The position numbers were made by a program, and so were the translations under genes. The notes beneath the pieces were generated by a model. The model was not told the DNA's origin, ran no database searches, and saw only the letters and a list, made by a program, of their open reading frames with translations. Positions 30,101-38,834 of a stretch of 64,000 nt of DNA are shown piece after piece. Each line of letters starts with the position of its first letter. Positions within the stretch are counted from its first letter, which is position 1. This DNA comes from an uncultured Opitutales bacterium (GTDB taxonomy: Bacteria; Verrucomicrobiota; Verrucomicrobiia; Opitutales; Coraliomargaritaceae): contig CALKBZ010000010.1 in NCBI GenBank assembly GCA_937775295.1, positions 22,483-86,482 of the forward strand, written 5' to 3'.

Positions 30101-30591
30101 TCGAAGAACTGGAGTCCGAAGGACACGCAGCACTAGTCTTTTCGCAGTTTCGTGGTGGCTTAGATGAGATGGAGAAAGTCGCCAAGATGGCAGGGGTGCG
30201 CTATTTGCGGATGGACGGTAAAACGCCGATGGCGAAGCGCAAGAAAATCGTTGAGGAATTTCAGTCAGAGAATGGCCCATCGTTCTTTTTTATCAGTCTG
30301 AAAACTGGCGGCGTCGGGTTGAATTTAACGCGTGCTAATTACGTTTTTCACGTCGATCCATGGTGGAATCCGGCAGTGGAAAATCAGGCCAGCGATCGCG
30401 CACACCGCATCGGTCAAAAACGTTCCGTTTTTGTGCAACGCCTGATTATGAAGCATACCATTGAGGAGCGCATGCTAGACCTCAAAGCCCGTAAGGCTGA
30501 GTTGTTCAGGCAATTAGTCGACGATCCACGAAGTCAGTCCTCGCATAGTGGCCTGACTCGCACCGATTTTGAGTTCCTGATCAACGGCTGA
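27136..30591 (+). CDS. SNF2-family helicase with SWIM zinc finger
   Basis: The 1151-residue protein has an N-terminal SWIM zinc finger (CDCPTW...CKH, about residues 77-90) and a long middle region (100-690) of the bacterial SNF2 N-terminal type. The helicase core begins at YQNEGCAWIDFLYQHRFGAC, with Walker A DDMGLGKT (about 721-728), DEAH (about 819-822), TGTPVENN, and the C-terminal motifs FISLKTGGVGLNLTRANYV and DRAHRIGQ. Bacterial SNF2/RapA-like proteins of this type are DNA translocases of unclear role. The start ATG at 27136 is followed directly by a helical segment; a divergent spacer of about 210 bases separates it from sulP. Confidence 0.93.
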   Translation: MITDALRVFEDLPVEAFRRVVDSSYLQQGLTYFKTHAVKNLNWNPVSRELVATIWGSRTKPYRVDLWVEQGTLEHRCDCPTWEHRGQCKHVAAAAAAVYTATHMKSFEGISMPDTYLQELRRQLGYASLTEPEETSFVPFATVKSVDNSLLLTVQPTTGNIVFNILGQLPVGFLTAIAYILDGDPTRRGAVRSFTLQDEYKLPELLSEAKQRKVAVLIDVGQTRQSLKIGEGTLQPQYVLNFEDDECVAKIIGQSETGKRIEIVGALGNTYWGVAEDGTLYDLGDNSAIEYYHLFSTHEDSLRAGALLRLSIPLGEFNSKATVMPFEQTWIADGQIRFEGEGEVTPLLTVEADEVRLAVNMHAGPNSRTAALGFSIDVRGHRISLLPLIQHILKPLLEQRGDFFNAKSRVRVLMDTLRQYVAADTEGRQRVRQRVSGEIPEFFGAYQESILLKIFNGLDKVLSVEKGGYQVLGIDSATAEWVSYPIPIQRLAMLLFSFFDPESRDDIRLLEKCLFSVEGTGARESMLQRASLLARTLNVDFKYENQSVSSAPVKVEMISELESNRDIDWFALHPSIQCGERLLTGAEWQLLVRGELLLRDDEGNWIIPDLGVDEEASLQLLAEMFSKKDRSKSSKRADETEETIHVSRLEMLDWLSMRRSGLRITLPPEAEKLFQSLRDFEELDTFKLPVGFNADLRAYQNEGCAWIDFLYQHRFGACLADDMGLGKTVQTIGFIAQRLQGNLAQQKGAILIVLPPSLVFNWLDEFERFAPGIVVQDCLSIGMIHEVAQTAQVILTTYDRVRSEVAAFEEYHFDIVVFDEAHCLKNVTAARTKAAARLQRRFTLCLTGTPVENNISEFYSVMSTAVPGIFGSLKQFKESFRRDPERLLGRAKPFILRRTKAKILKELPPKEEHELFLEMTPLQKEMYARTVAEVREEVAEAFEDRPDQQAGIVALAAILRLRQVCVSPELLNKPQKELAPKFAYMAEKLEELESEGHAALVFSQFRGGLDEMEKVAKMAGVRYLRMDGKTPMAKRKKIVEEFQSENGPSFFFISLKTGGVGLNLTRANYVFHVDPWWNPAVENQASDRAHRIGQKRSVFVQRLIMKHTIEERMLDLKARKAELFRQLVDDPRSQSSHSGLTRTDFEFLING

Positions 30592-30780
30592 AGTTAGCCT
30601 TACAGATGCATAACAATGCTGGGGGATGCCATGGATCGACGGCCGAGTAATGTAATAGCGAGAGTCTATGCTTGGCCGTCGAAGCTCGGCAAGCAGATCC
30701 ATCGTTCACTGGTGACTACAATATGAAGCAGGAAGGTAGCCTGTCGGCGGTGTGGAACCAATGTCTGTACCACGGCAACT

Positions 30781-31165
30781 CTAGTCAATTAGGGCAGTGA
30801 GACCAAACAGGAAGAAGAGAAACAGTAGAGTGCCGCCAACAAAAGGGAGGGAGCATCCCAGTTGTGCGGGTCTGGCATCAGACGCACCATTTGCAAGCCG
30901 CCGCGGGCACGGCGATTTTAAACGCTGAGACCGGTGGAATAGTTGTATCGTGAGATGCGCGATGTCGTGCCATAGCGACCGCGGGCGCTTCGGTGGCTGC
31001 CTTGGGTGTCAGCGCGGCAGCGCTAGGCAAGGCAGGCCGTTGATAGGCCGAAGCTGAGTGTTGTGCAGCAGCTACCTTTGGTAGCCTCACGCTGAGCATC
31101 AAACCAGGTTAGGTGTGCTTGGATGAGGTCGCGTTGACGTACCATTCTTTGAGTTGTTCAGACAT
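30781..31165 (-). pseudogene. Remnant of a small membrane-anchored protein
   Basis: The 630-base spacer after the helicase gene contains a broken minus-strand gene. From ATG 31165 one frame reads MSEQLKEWYVN, a shift leads to RDLIQAHLTWFDAQREATK, and after an Ala-rich stretch a third frame reads LANGASDARPAQLG, a strongly hydrophobic helix FVGGTLLFLFFLFGLTALID, and stops at TAG 30783-30781. The pieces look like one former protein of about 125 residues with a C-terminal transmembrane helix. The family is not recognised. Its start directly abuts the T-run of the rpmA terminator. The stretch 30592-30780 shows no gene. Confidence 0.45.
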
Positions 31166-31198
31166 AAAAAATCCCGACTCTTAAAGAGTCAGGATTTT
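31165..31198 (-). terminator. Rho-independent terminator of rplU-rpmA
   Basis: On the minus strand AAAATCCTGACTC pairs with GAGTCGGGATTTT (one mismatch), loop of five bases, followed by a T6 run (31171-31166). It lies 25 bases downstream of the rpmA stop. Confidence 0.85.
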
Positions 31199-31222
31199 GA
31201 AAGTGTGTCGTTTAAAAATCGC

Positions 31223-31477
31223 TTATGCTGCGACGACTTCTTCGATGTTAATCTTACGATGTAACTTATCGAAAGCAACTTTACCAGCTACCAATGCGAA
31301 GAGTGTGTGGTCACGGCCCATTCCGACGCCAGCGCCAGGGTGGTAACGTGTGCCGCGTTGGCGCAAGATGATGTTACCTGGGATAACAGCTTCGCCACCG
31401 AATTTCTTAACACCGAGGCGCTTTGAATTACTATCGCGACCGTTACGTGAAGTTCCTTGTCCTTTTTTATGTGACAT
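31223..31477 (-). CDS. rpmA: Ribosomal protein bL27
   Basis: The 84-residue protein is a component of the large ribosomal subunit near the peptidyl-transferase centre. Conserved blocks are [19 protein letters not shown] (4-22), [18 protein letters not shown] and [14 protein letters not shown]. It lies 27 bases downstream of rplU and ends in a clear terminator. The N-terminus begins MSHKKGQG, with no extra N-terminal peptide of the sort cleaved in some Firmicutes. Confidence 0.97.
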   Translation of the reverse strand: MSHKKGQGTSRNGRDSNSKRLGVKKFGGEAVIPGNIILRQRGTRYHPGAGVGMGRDHTLFALVAGKVAFDKLHRKINIEEVVAA

Positions 31478-31504
31478 TTTTTAAGTTCTCCTAAACTTGT
31501 TTAA

Positions 31505-31819
31505 TTATCCGTTAATGGATTCAATCTTGATGACGGAAAGATGCTGACGGTGGCCACGGCGCTTCTTATAGCCTTGGCGACGCTTCTTTTTGAAGACGAT
31601 TACCTTCTTGTCCTTCTTATTCTCGAGAATGATGGCTTTAACGATTGCACCCTCAATAAGAGGAGCTCCGAAACGAGCGTCTGCACCTTCACCGATCATG
31701 AGGACTTCATTGATGTCAATCGTGTCACCTGCTTCCGTGTCAGGGAAGGAGTTGACCTTGAGGACATCGCCTTCAGTTACAGTAAATTGGCGACCTTGTG
31801 TTTTGATAGTGGCTTTCAT
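31505..31819 (-). CDS. rplU: Ribosomal protein bL21
   Basis: From the ATG at 31819 ([20 protein letters not shown]) the protein has 104 residues, the normal bL21 length; the open frame extends 14 codons further but those are not part of the family. It shows [31 protein letters not shown] and the signature [15 protein letters not shown] near the C-terminus. It is the first gene of rplU-rpmA. The divergent spacer to the Fur-family gene (31820-31961) must contain its promoter. Confidence 0.97.
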   Translation of the reverse strand: MKATIKTQGRQFTVTEGDVLKVNSFPDTEAGDTIDINEVLMIGEGADARFGAPLIEGAIVKAIILENKKDKKVIVFKKKRRQGYKKRRGHRQHLSVIKIESING

Positions 31820-31961
31820 TGGAAAAACGGAAGAGCAAAGCGTTGTCAGGCGTTTAATCAAGGCTTTTCTGGGATATTTTCACGCTATTTTTTTGCGTAG
31901 ATCGAATGGGGGCTTGCCATGCACAGCGACCTAGTCTCAATTCCGTCTCAATAAGTAATTA

Positions 31962-32447
31962 ATGGAACCTAAAACCTCAGATCAGGAGAGCGTACGCGAA
32001 ACTTTCAAGGAGTTTCTTAACAGCAAGGGCCTACGCGTCACGAATCAGCGCTTGGCCATCTTTGATGCTGCTTATGCAGATCCGGATCATTTCACCGCGG
32101 AAGATTTGCTCGACCGAGCGCGCGAAATTGACACCACCGTCTCACGCGCCACCGTCTATCGTGCATTACCGTTATTGACCGAAAGTAGCCTCATTCGGCA
32201 AGTCGATGTCGGACGCGACTACAAGTTTTACATGGCAAATAAGAATGCCACAACTTTTCAAGCGCAGGTTATTTGCTTAGATTGTGATAAAATTTTTGAA
32301 ATTGATGCGCCTTTCATGGAGTGGTATGGCAAGACCGTGGCCGACAAGTTGTCGCTCGAAGTCGAGACGCAACGGCTGCAAGTTTCAGCGCATTGTACTG
32401 AATTGAAGGCGGCTGGGATCTGCGAACGCGGGGGTAAAAAGCGCTAA
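31962..32447 (+). CDS. Fur-family metalloregulator
   Basis: The 161-residue protein has the Fur winged-helix domain ([20 protein letters not shown], then [20 protein letters not shown]). In the dimerisation domain ICLDC supplies one CxxC pair; the C-terminal half has [12 protein letters not shown] where the second structural zinc pair normally lies, with unusual spacing. The [11 protein letters not shown] helix has His and acidic residues that can bind metal. Whether it senses iron, zinc, manganese or peroxide cannot be deduced; the usual peroxide- or iron-site His-rich motif (HHDHLIC) is replaced by [11 protein letters not shown]. It is followed without gap by a TPR gene. Confidence 0.88.
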   Translation: MEPKTSDQESVRETFKEFLNSKGLRVTNQRLAIFDAAYADPDHFTAEDLLDRAREIDTTVSRATVYRALPLLTESSLIRQVDVGRDYKFYMANKNATTFQAQVICLDCDKIFEIDAPFMEWYGKTVADKLSLEVETQRLQVSAHCTELKAAGICERGGKKR

Positions 32448-32825
32448 ATGAGTGGTCGTATAATGAATAGCGACAGTTTTGATTTTGAGTTGGTTTTTTT
32501 CAAAGACCTACACAAGCGCATGCCTAAGGATGTTCGTGTCGTCGCGATACTAGCGCATCTCTACACGCAGACGGGGCAACTCGATGCGGGGTTGCGCTTG
32601 GATCGTAAACTAGCTCGCCTGTCACCTGAAGATCCAACCGTGCACTATAATCTGGCCTGTAGCCTCTCACTCAAAGGCCGCATGGCAGATGCGATCAAGG
32701 CGCTGCGGACAGCGATCACCTTTGGCTACGACGATTATGTCTGGATGTGTAACGATCCAGATCTCACCGATTTGCACGACTACGGAGCTTTTTTGAAGCT
32801 TTGTGATGAATTGGGGATTGGCTGA
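32448..32825 (+). CDS. Small TPR-repeat protein
   Basis: The start ATG follows the stop of the Fur-family gene directly, though an internal ATG at 32463 (MNSDSFDFELVFFKD) is also possible. The 125-residue product has two tetratricopeptide units (about 33-66 and 67-100): VVAILAHLYTQTGQLDAGLR and VHYNLACSLSLKGRMADAIK. TPR proteins mediate protein contacts; no partner is visible. Small proteins of this type ending in DPDLTDLHDYGAFLKL are common TPR variants in Verrucomicrobia and Planctomycetes (recalled, not checked). Confidence 0.8.
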   Translation: MSGRIMNSDSFDFELVFFKDLHKRMPKDVRVVAILAHLYTQTGQLDAGLRLDRKLARLSPEDPTVHYNLACSLSLKGRMADAIKALRTAITFGYDDYVWMCNDPDLTDLHDYGAFLKLCDELGIG

Positions 32826-32855
32826 GGCGGGTTTTCTGAGTGAGCTTTTATCACT

Positions 32856-34583
32856 ATGTCGACCGGACTCAATAAAGAGACTTTAAAGGGCTACATCTGG
32901 AGTCAACGCCAGCACTTGCACGGCTACATGGTCTGGCGCGTTATCAGTGTTTTGGCCATTACTCCCTTTCCTGTACTTTCGCAAAAGATTGTCGATGTGG
33001 CGATTCCTGGACGCGATATGGCGGCGGTCCGGGTGTATACATCGATCTGCTTGGCTCTCCTGTGCCTGCATTTTGTTTCTATGCGCCTTGGCGTCGGGAA
33101 CTTGTCCCGCGAGTCGCAAGAGATTTTTAGCAACCTGCGCGGTTGCATTTTTCATAAGTTAAATTTCATGCATTTCGGGTTTCTGGATTCAATTCAGACG
33201 GGCCGTCTATTATCCAAATATGCCTTCGATACCAGTAATCTTGAAATGACGGTGATCCTGATCGTGACCGGAATCATACCAGAGCTTTTGCGCTCTGTGC
33301 TTATCATTGCAGCTCTGGCATGGATTAATATGTGGCTCCTCCTGATTATTGTGGTCAGTCTGCCGATTTTTGCCATTGTTCGTATTTACTATTTTAAACC
33401 GTTGGAAGACAATAATCAGGCGGTGCGTATTGCGCGCGAGAAAATGACTGGACAGGCAAACGAGTTCATTTCAGCGATCAAACTGGTCCGTGGTTACGGT
33501 CAAGAGCCCGAAGCAAAACGGCAGATGAACGAATTGAGCGTAGAGTATGGCAGTATGCGTCAGTCACAAATGCGCCTCAACCAGTCGCTTGGCTATATCT
33601 TATTTACTGTTGTTGCCGCGATTTCACTGTTTGCCCTAGGAGTGTGCGGAGGCTTGGTGATCGAAGATAAGATGTCGATGGGGGCGCTCGTTGCGCTCGT
33701 CGGAGCATTGCCAGTGTGCCTCAACCCCGTAAACACCATCACTCAATTCAGTATGCAATATTTGCTAGGAGCTGAGAGTTACCGCAGCATTAAAGAGCTC
33801 ATGGATTCCGGCTATGTTGAGCAATGGCACGGTTCCCGACTGTTAGAACCGATGCAGGGGGAGATTGAGTTCAGACAAGTGACTTCTGCCTATGACAAAG
33901 AGAAGGAAGCTAGGGCAATTCAGCATTTCTCAACAAAAATCAGGGCAGGGGAGCATGTCGCGTTCGTTGGCCCCAGCGGCTCAGGAAAAAGTACCATCGT
34001 CAGCCTCATGCTTGGATTTCATGCACCTATCGAGGGTTCGATTCTAATTGATGGCGTGCCACAGAGTGATTTGGCTATTCGTGAATTCCGACAAGATTGC
34101 GCCATTGTGATGCAGGATAATCTGCTGCTGTCTGGCACGTTGTACGATAATATTCGTTTTGGTAAACCCGATGCGACCGATAATGAGGTGCGCGAGGCTG
34201 CGAGCTACGCCAACGCGCTCGACTTTATCGAGGCGCTGGAAGACGGCTTTGAGACTAAAGTGGGAGAACGCGGAGTGAGCCTCTCTGGTGGACAGCGCCA
34301 GCGCATCGCCATTGCTCGAGCGTTACTGCGTAACCCTAAAATCCTCATTTTCGATGAGGCAACCAGTGCCTTGGATTACGAAAGTGAAAAGTCGGTTCCA
34401 GGCGCGATTGATTACTTAGCGCAAGGGCGCACCACTATAACGATTGCGCACCGTTTGAGCACCATTCGTAGTGCCGATCGCATCATCGTGTTGAAGCACG
34501 GAGAGCTCATAAGCGAAGGCACGTGGGATGAATTAAAGTCGAAAGAGGGTGCGTTTAAAAATCTACTTGATGCACAATCGTAA
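32856..34583 (+). CDS. ABC exporter, fused permease and ATPase
   Basis: The 575-residue half-transporter has six transmembrane helices in its N-terminal 300 residues (including [21 protein letters not shown]), then an ABC ATPase with Walker [10 protein letters not shown] (about 372-380), Q-loop [15 protein letters not shown], signature [16 protein letters not shown], Walker [13 protein letters not shown] and the switch His in TIAHRLSTI. It belongs to the MsbA/multidrug type; lipid or drug export cannot be told apart by sequence. One oddity is [13 protein letters not shown] where most relatives have V(Q/M)xAI/L. It overlaps the start of priA by 14 bases. Confidence 0.92.
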   Translation: MSTGLNKETLKGYIWSQRQHLHGYMVWRVISVLAITPFPVLSQKIVDVAIPGRDMAAVRVYTSICLALLCLHFVSMRLGVGNLSRESQEIFSNLRGCIFHKLNFMHFGFLDSIQTGRLLSKYAFDTSNLEMTVILIVTGIIPELLRSVLIIAALAWINMWLLLIIVVSLPIFAIVRIYYFKPLEDNNQAVRIAREKMTGQANEFISAIKLVRGYGQEPEAKRQMNELSVEYGSMRQSQMRLNQSLGYILFTVVAAISLFALGVCGGLVIEDKMSMGALVALVGALPVCLNPVNTITQFSMQYLLGAESYRSIKELMDSGYVEQWHGSRLLEPMQGEIEFRQVTSAYDKEKEARAIQHFSTKIRAGEHVAFVGPSGSGKSTIVSLMLGFHAPIEGSILIDGVPQSDLAIREFRQDCAIVMQDNLLLSGTLYDNIRFGKPDATDNEVREAASYANALDFIEALEDGFETKVGERGVSLSGGQRQRIAIARALLRNPKILIFDEATSALDYESEKSVPGAIDYLAQGRTTITIAHRLSTIRSADRIIVLKHGELISEGTWDELKSKEGAFKNLLDAQS

Positions 34584-36834
34584 CAATAAAGTGGATACGA
34601 CCATCGTCGAAGTCATCGCCATGTCTGGCTTTGATAAGGCGCTGGCCTATGCTGTGCCTTCAGTTTGTCAGGCGAACTTGGAAGTAGGATCACTAGTTCG
34701 GATTCCGTTGCGCCGCCGTAGCGAGCTAGGAGTCGTCACACGCTTCGGCACTGATCAAGAAGTGCCTCCTGGTAAACTCAAGATGTTGTTTGAAATCGTG
34801 CAACCGTATCCGGTGATGCCGCCAGACTTGATGAAGCTCTTTCGTTGGCTCCAGCAATATTACTCGGCCACACCAGAGGCGATTTTGGAAACCATGATTC
34901 CTGCCTGCATTCGCAAAGGGATGCGGGTCAAGACACGGCGCTACATTTCAGCAGCCAAAGCGCCGACTGCCGAGGAATTGACTGCACTGGAAAAACGCGC
35001 CCCAAAGCAGGCCGAGTTACTGCGCTACATACGCCAACAATCCAAGCCACTCGCACGGGCCGATGTTATCAAGCAAATGCAGCTTAGCGCATCTGCCTGC
35101 GATGCCCTCATCACTAAGGGGTTTATGCGCGAAACAGATACCGAAGAAGAGCGAATTGCCTACGAGGATGAACTGAGTGACTTCGATACGGTGGCTGAAG
35201 TGTCACGCCCAACACTGACCGACGAACAGGCCAAGTGCGTGGACGCAATTAATGGCGCGATCGATAAAGATGCCTTCAGTGTGCGTCTCCTACATGGCGT
35301 GACTGGCTCTGGTAAAACCGAGGTTTATTTAAATGCGATTGAGAAGGTCGTAGCCAGCGGCGGCGGGGTGATTTTCCTAATACCAGAAGTGGCACTCGCA
35401 CCGCAAACCGTCGGTCGTGTTCGCGGACGTCTCGAAGCACGTGGGGTGCACACCGTGGTCTGGCACAGCCATCTTTCTGAAGGAGAACGCTATGATGCGT
35501 GGAAGGCACTTGCCAGTAAAGAGGGTCAAGTCGTGGTCGGCGCACGCTCGGCAGTGTTTGCGCCGGTGCAGAACCTCAAGTTGATAATCGTCGATGAAGA
35601 GCACGAGCCATCCTACAAGCAAGAAGAGTCGCCACGCTACAATGGCCGCGATGTCGCAGTTTATCGCGCTTTCTTAAATAAGGCAGTCTGCGTGCTGGGT
35701 TCGGCGACACCCTCACTAGAATCACTCTATAATGTGGAGAAGGGGAAATATGCGGTGGATCACATTTTAAACCGCGTGGACAATCGAAAACTTCCTAAAA
35801 TTCACGTAGTTGATATGTGCCGCGAAACCTCTCCAGAGAAAGCCGCATCACCCCTGTCTCGTATGTTGGTGACCAAGTTGATCGATCGCTTCGAGAAGAA
35901 AGAGCAAAGCATCCTGTTTTTAAATCGTCGTGGTTTCTCAACCAGTATGTTATGCCCAGATTGTGGCTACGTTGCTGGCTGCGATCATTGCAGTATCCCG
36001 ATGACCTATCACCGCACCGACAATAAGCTACGCTGTCACTTGTGCGGCGAACAAGAAGCCGCGCCCACATGCTGCCCAGAGTGCAAATCGACGAACATTC
36101 GTATGCGGGGGAAGGGGACGCAGAAGATTGAAGATATCGTGCAAAAGATCCTACCAACTGCACGAATTCATCGAATGGATGCCGACTCGATGTCGAAGAA
36201 GAATCTCTACCGAAAGATATTAAATGACTTCCGCGTTGGTAAAATTGACATTCTAGTGGGCACTCAAATGATTGCCAAAGGGCTTGATTTCCCAAACGTT
36301 ACATTAGTTGGTCTCGTCGATGCTGATATGTCGTTACATATCGAGGACTTCCGCGCGGCTGAACGCACTTTCCAATTGGTCGTCCAGGTGTCAGGCCGCT
36401 CCGGGCGCGGAGATCGGGCAGGGGAGGTTGTCATCCAAACACATACACCGCACGCACCACCGATTCAATTTGCCCGCAAGTCAGACTTCGACGGCTTTCA
36501 ACTCGAAGAGTTGGAGCAACGCCGCGAGTTTAACTACCCGCCATTTCGTCATCTGATTCGGCACCTGTTTCGCGGCCGCAATCCGGACAAGGTTAATTTC
36601 TACATCGATCAATGGACCAAATTAGTCGAAAAAGAGATGGGAGATAAGATCGAGATACGCGGCCCTGCACCCGCACCAATTGAAAAAATTCGTGATGAAT
36701 ATCGCTTTCAATTGTGGTATTTTGCGCCGAGCGCAAGTGCCATCATTGGCGAACTTGCGGCCCTACGTGAAGGCTTTAAAATGGACAAGGAAGTGATCGA
36801 CTTAATGGACGTCGATCCGATGAATCTGAGTTAG
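34570..36834 (+). CDS. priA: Primosomal protein N' (replication restart helicase)
   Basis: PriA restarts collapsed replication forks. I take the ATG at 34570, which overlaps the last codons of the ABC gene; an upstream in-frame ATG (34549) lies deeper in it. The protein of 754 residues has the 3' DNA-binding domain ([18 protein letters not shown], then [11 protein letters not shown]), Walker [17 protein letters not shown] box, and the zinc-binding Cys cluster [13 protein letters not shown]...[17 protein letters not shown]. Later motifs are [31 protein letters not shown] and the C-terminal domain. All zinc cysteines are present. It is the last gene of the plus-strand run that starts with the Fur-family gene. 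Confidence 0.95.
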   Translation: MHNRNNKVDTTIVEVIAMSGFDKALAYAVPSVCQANLEVGSLVRIPLRRRSELGVVTRFGTDQEVPPGKLKMLFEIVQPYPVMPPDLMKLFRWLQQYYSATPEAILETMIPACIRKGMRVKTRRYISAAKAPTAEELTALEKRAPKQAELLRYIRQQSKPLARADVIKQMQLSASACDALITKGFMRETDTEEERIAYEDELSDFDTVAEVSRPTLTDEQAKCVDAINGAIDKDAFSVRLLHGVTGSGKTEVYLNAIEKVVASGGGVIFLIPEVALAPQTVGRVRGRLEARGVHTVVWHSHLSEGERYDAWKALASKEGQVVVGARSAVFAPVQNLKLIIVDEEHEPSYKQEESPRYNGRDVAVYRAFLNKAVCVLGSATPSLESLYNVEKGKYAVDHILNRVDNRKLPKIHVVDMCRETSPEKAASPLSRMLVTKLIDRFEKKEQSILFLNRRGFSTSMLCPDCGYVAGCDHCSIPMTYHRTDNKLRCHLCGEQEAAPTCCPECKSTNIRMRGKGTQKIEDIVQKILPTARIHRMDADSMSKKNLYRKILNDFRVGKIDILVGTQMIAKGLDFPNVTLVGLVDADMSLHIEDFRAAERTFQLVVQVSGRSGRGDRAGEVVIQTHTPHAPPIQFARKSDFDGFQLEELEQRREFNYPPFRHLIRHLFRGRNPDKVNFYIDQWTKLVEKEMGDKIEIRGPAPAPIEKIRDEYRFQLWYFAPSASAIIGELAALREGFKMDKEVIDLMDVDPMNLS

Positions 36835-36911
36835 TGGAGTGAGGCAGATATTCTTGTCTGTTCGTTCCAAATACAACAGGTAGGAGTGCCTGTATCACTG
36901 GGCATCACAAC

Positions 36912-38438
36912 CTAAGCACGACCATATAACTCCAGCAGATCCTTTAAATACGCTGCACTGTTTCCCTGCAATTCATCTAATTGTTCTGGCGTATGGCGCC
37001 ACTGCCAATTGCCCATGGCTGCGCCAGGTGTATTAAAGCGTGCTTCTGAGCCTAGGCTCATCAAATCTTGTAGTGGTACAATGGCCATGTGGGCGCTCGA
37101 CTTAATTGCCGTACGCACCATATCCCAAGCGACTTCGTCGCCGGAGACCTTTAGGTAGCGGCGCACCTGATCGGTTGTCTTTGCTCCTTCCTTGCGATAC
37201 CACCCGAGCGTCGTATCATTATCATGTGTGCCGGAGTAAGCCACCGTGTTGCGGCTGTAGTTGTGCGGCAAATACGCGTTGTCCGCCTCACCATCGAAAG
37301 CGAATTGCAAGACTGCCATGCCTGGCAGACCCGTGGCTGCGCGCAGTGCGTTGACTTCATCTGTAATCACACCGAGATCTTCCGCGACCATTTTGGCATC
37401 GGGGCAGGCGGCTTTAATCGCCTTAAATAGCTCAAGACCAGGGCATTGTGTCCACTTTCCATTACGCGCAGTGGTGTCCTTGGCCGGCACCGACCAGTAA
37501 GACTCGAAGCCGCGAAAGTGATCGAGGCGCACAATGTCATAAAATCTCAGATTCGCTTTAATCCGGTCGATCCACCATGCGAATTCCGTATCCTGATGCA
37601 CTTTCCAGTCGTAGAGTGGGTTGCCCCACAACTGGCCGTCCGCGGAGAAATAGTCAGGTGGTACACCGGCAACAGCCTTGGGCTTGCCGTCCTTTCTCAA
37701 TTGAAAAAGTTCGCGATTAGCCCACACATCCGAGCTATCTAGTGCGACAAATATCGGCGCATCGCCAAGGATACGAACACCTTTACTGCCTGCATAGCTG
37801 CGCAGTTTAGCCAATTGACCATAAAATATGTACTGATAAAAGATGTGTGCCTCGGCGGCTTCAGTGACTTCAATCGGTAGCTTTTGCCTACGTGCTTGAT
37901 CTACATCGCGATACTCTGCAGGCCAGTCCAACCAACTGTTTCCGCCAAAATGTGACTTGAGTGCAAGAAAGAGGGCAAAGTCCTCGATCCATGCAGACTG
38001 CGCCTTGCGAAAGGCCTTGATGCATCCGTAGCCATCTAAGCGATCTGCGCCAGAGCGTTTAAAGCGATCATAGGCATGACGCAGGATCGGCCAAAATGCG
38101 CCATAGAGCGCACCATAATCGACATGATCTTTGGGCAGGGCATTCAAGGGGCCTAATTCATCCTCATGCAGTAGACCGTCTTTCACCAGTGGATCCAGAT
38201 CGATAAAATATGGATTACCCGCAAACGCGGAGAAGCACTGATAGGGTGAATCACCATAACCTGTCGGGCCGAGCGGGCAAATCTGCCAAATTTGCAGCCC
38301 AGCAGCTGCCATGAAATCGATGTAGCGATGCGCGCCCGCGCCGAGATTGCCAATGCCAGTCTCTGAGGGCAAACAGCTTAGGTGCAACAAAACGCCGGAA
38401 GTTCGCTCATCGAGCCAGTTGTATAAAGGTGCAGTCAT
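36912..38438 (-). CDS. malQ: 4-alpha-glucanotransferase (amylomaltase)
   Basis: This GH77 enzyme transfers malto-oligosaccharide segments between chains and releases glucose in maltose/glycogen breakdown. From the ATG at 38438 (MTAPLYNWLDERTSGVLLHL) it has 508 residues, the usual length. Seen are LPSETGIGNLG, WQICPLGPTGYGDSPYQCFS, the nucleophile region DIVRLDHFRGFESYW, the acid/base region MVAEDLGVITDEV, and YSGTHDNDTTLGWY with the third catalytic Asp. It may cooperate with the debranching enzyme at 50618-53053, but the two are not in one operon. Convergent with priA. Confidence 0.95.
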   Translation of the reverse strand: MTAPLYNWLDERTSGVLLHLSCLPSETGIGNLGAGAHRYIDFMAAAGLQIWQICPLGPTGYGDSPYQCFSAFAGNPYFIDLDPLVKDGLLHEDELGPLNALPKDHVDYGALYGAFWPILRHAYDRFKRSGADRLDGYGCIKAFRKAQSAWIEDFALFLALKSHFGGNSWLDWPAEYRDVDQARRQKLPIEVTEAAEAHIFYQYIFYGQLAKLRSYAGSKGVRILGDAPIFVALDSSDVWANRELFQLRKDGKPKAVAGVPPDYFSADGQLWGNPLYDWKVHQDTEFAWWIDRIKANLRFYDIVRLDHFRGFESYWSVPAKDTTARNGKWTQCPGLELFKAIKAACPDAKMVAEDLGVITDEVNALRAATGLPGMAVLQFAFDGEADNAYLPHNYSRNTVAYSGTHDNDTTLGWYRKEGAKTTDQVRRYLKVSGDEVAWDMVRTAIKSSAHMAIVPLQDLMSLGSEARFNTPGAAMGNWQWRHTPEQLDELQGNSAAYLKDLLELYGRA

Positions 38439-38483
38439 AGTGTTAGTTGCCGAACAACAAATACATAAGTGCGTGTGTAGCAA

Positions 38484-38834
38484 TACAGTTTAATGGTATC
38501 GCATTCGACAGTTGAATTTAGATTTTACAAAGAGTAAGAATCTAGAAGTTTTAACCACTCGCTCCGTCGCTTTATTATGCCCTTGAGTGCTGCCGACGCA
38601 TTTTTTCTAAATCAGTCTGATTCCCGTCGAAGCGAAACTCTTGTCGCTTGAATGACCCCGTGGAAGCGACACTCTTGTCGCTTAAATGACCACAAACCTC
38701 GCGCCGAGCGATAAAAGTGCGATCAGGGGAAATCTCATAATATGAGGGGTATAGGGTATTTGAAGCGAGAGAGGCTGCCCTTAAAAAACACAATTAGACA
38801 TAATATATATTGTGCGTATAATTATCTTATCCTG
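38484..38834. repeat. Intergenic region with two tandem hairpin units
   Basis: Two near-identical units of about 34 bases lie at 38623-38657 and 38657-38691. Each contains an AAGCGA/CACT core of the form GAAGCGACACTCTTGTCGCTT, an 8-base-pair stem with a 4-base loop in the second copy, and ends in AATGACC. The rest of the spacer is AT-rich and shows no gene or promoter that I can support. Confidence 0.6.

Noticed and set aside
30878..31102. 74-residue minus-strand frame as an intact gene
   Set aside because: It begins and ends inside the broken membrane-protein remnant; better explained as one of its frames.
35795..36295. 166-residue minus-strand frame
   Set aside because: Antisense shadow within priA, opposite its zinc-finger and helicase motifs.
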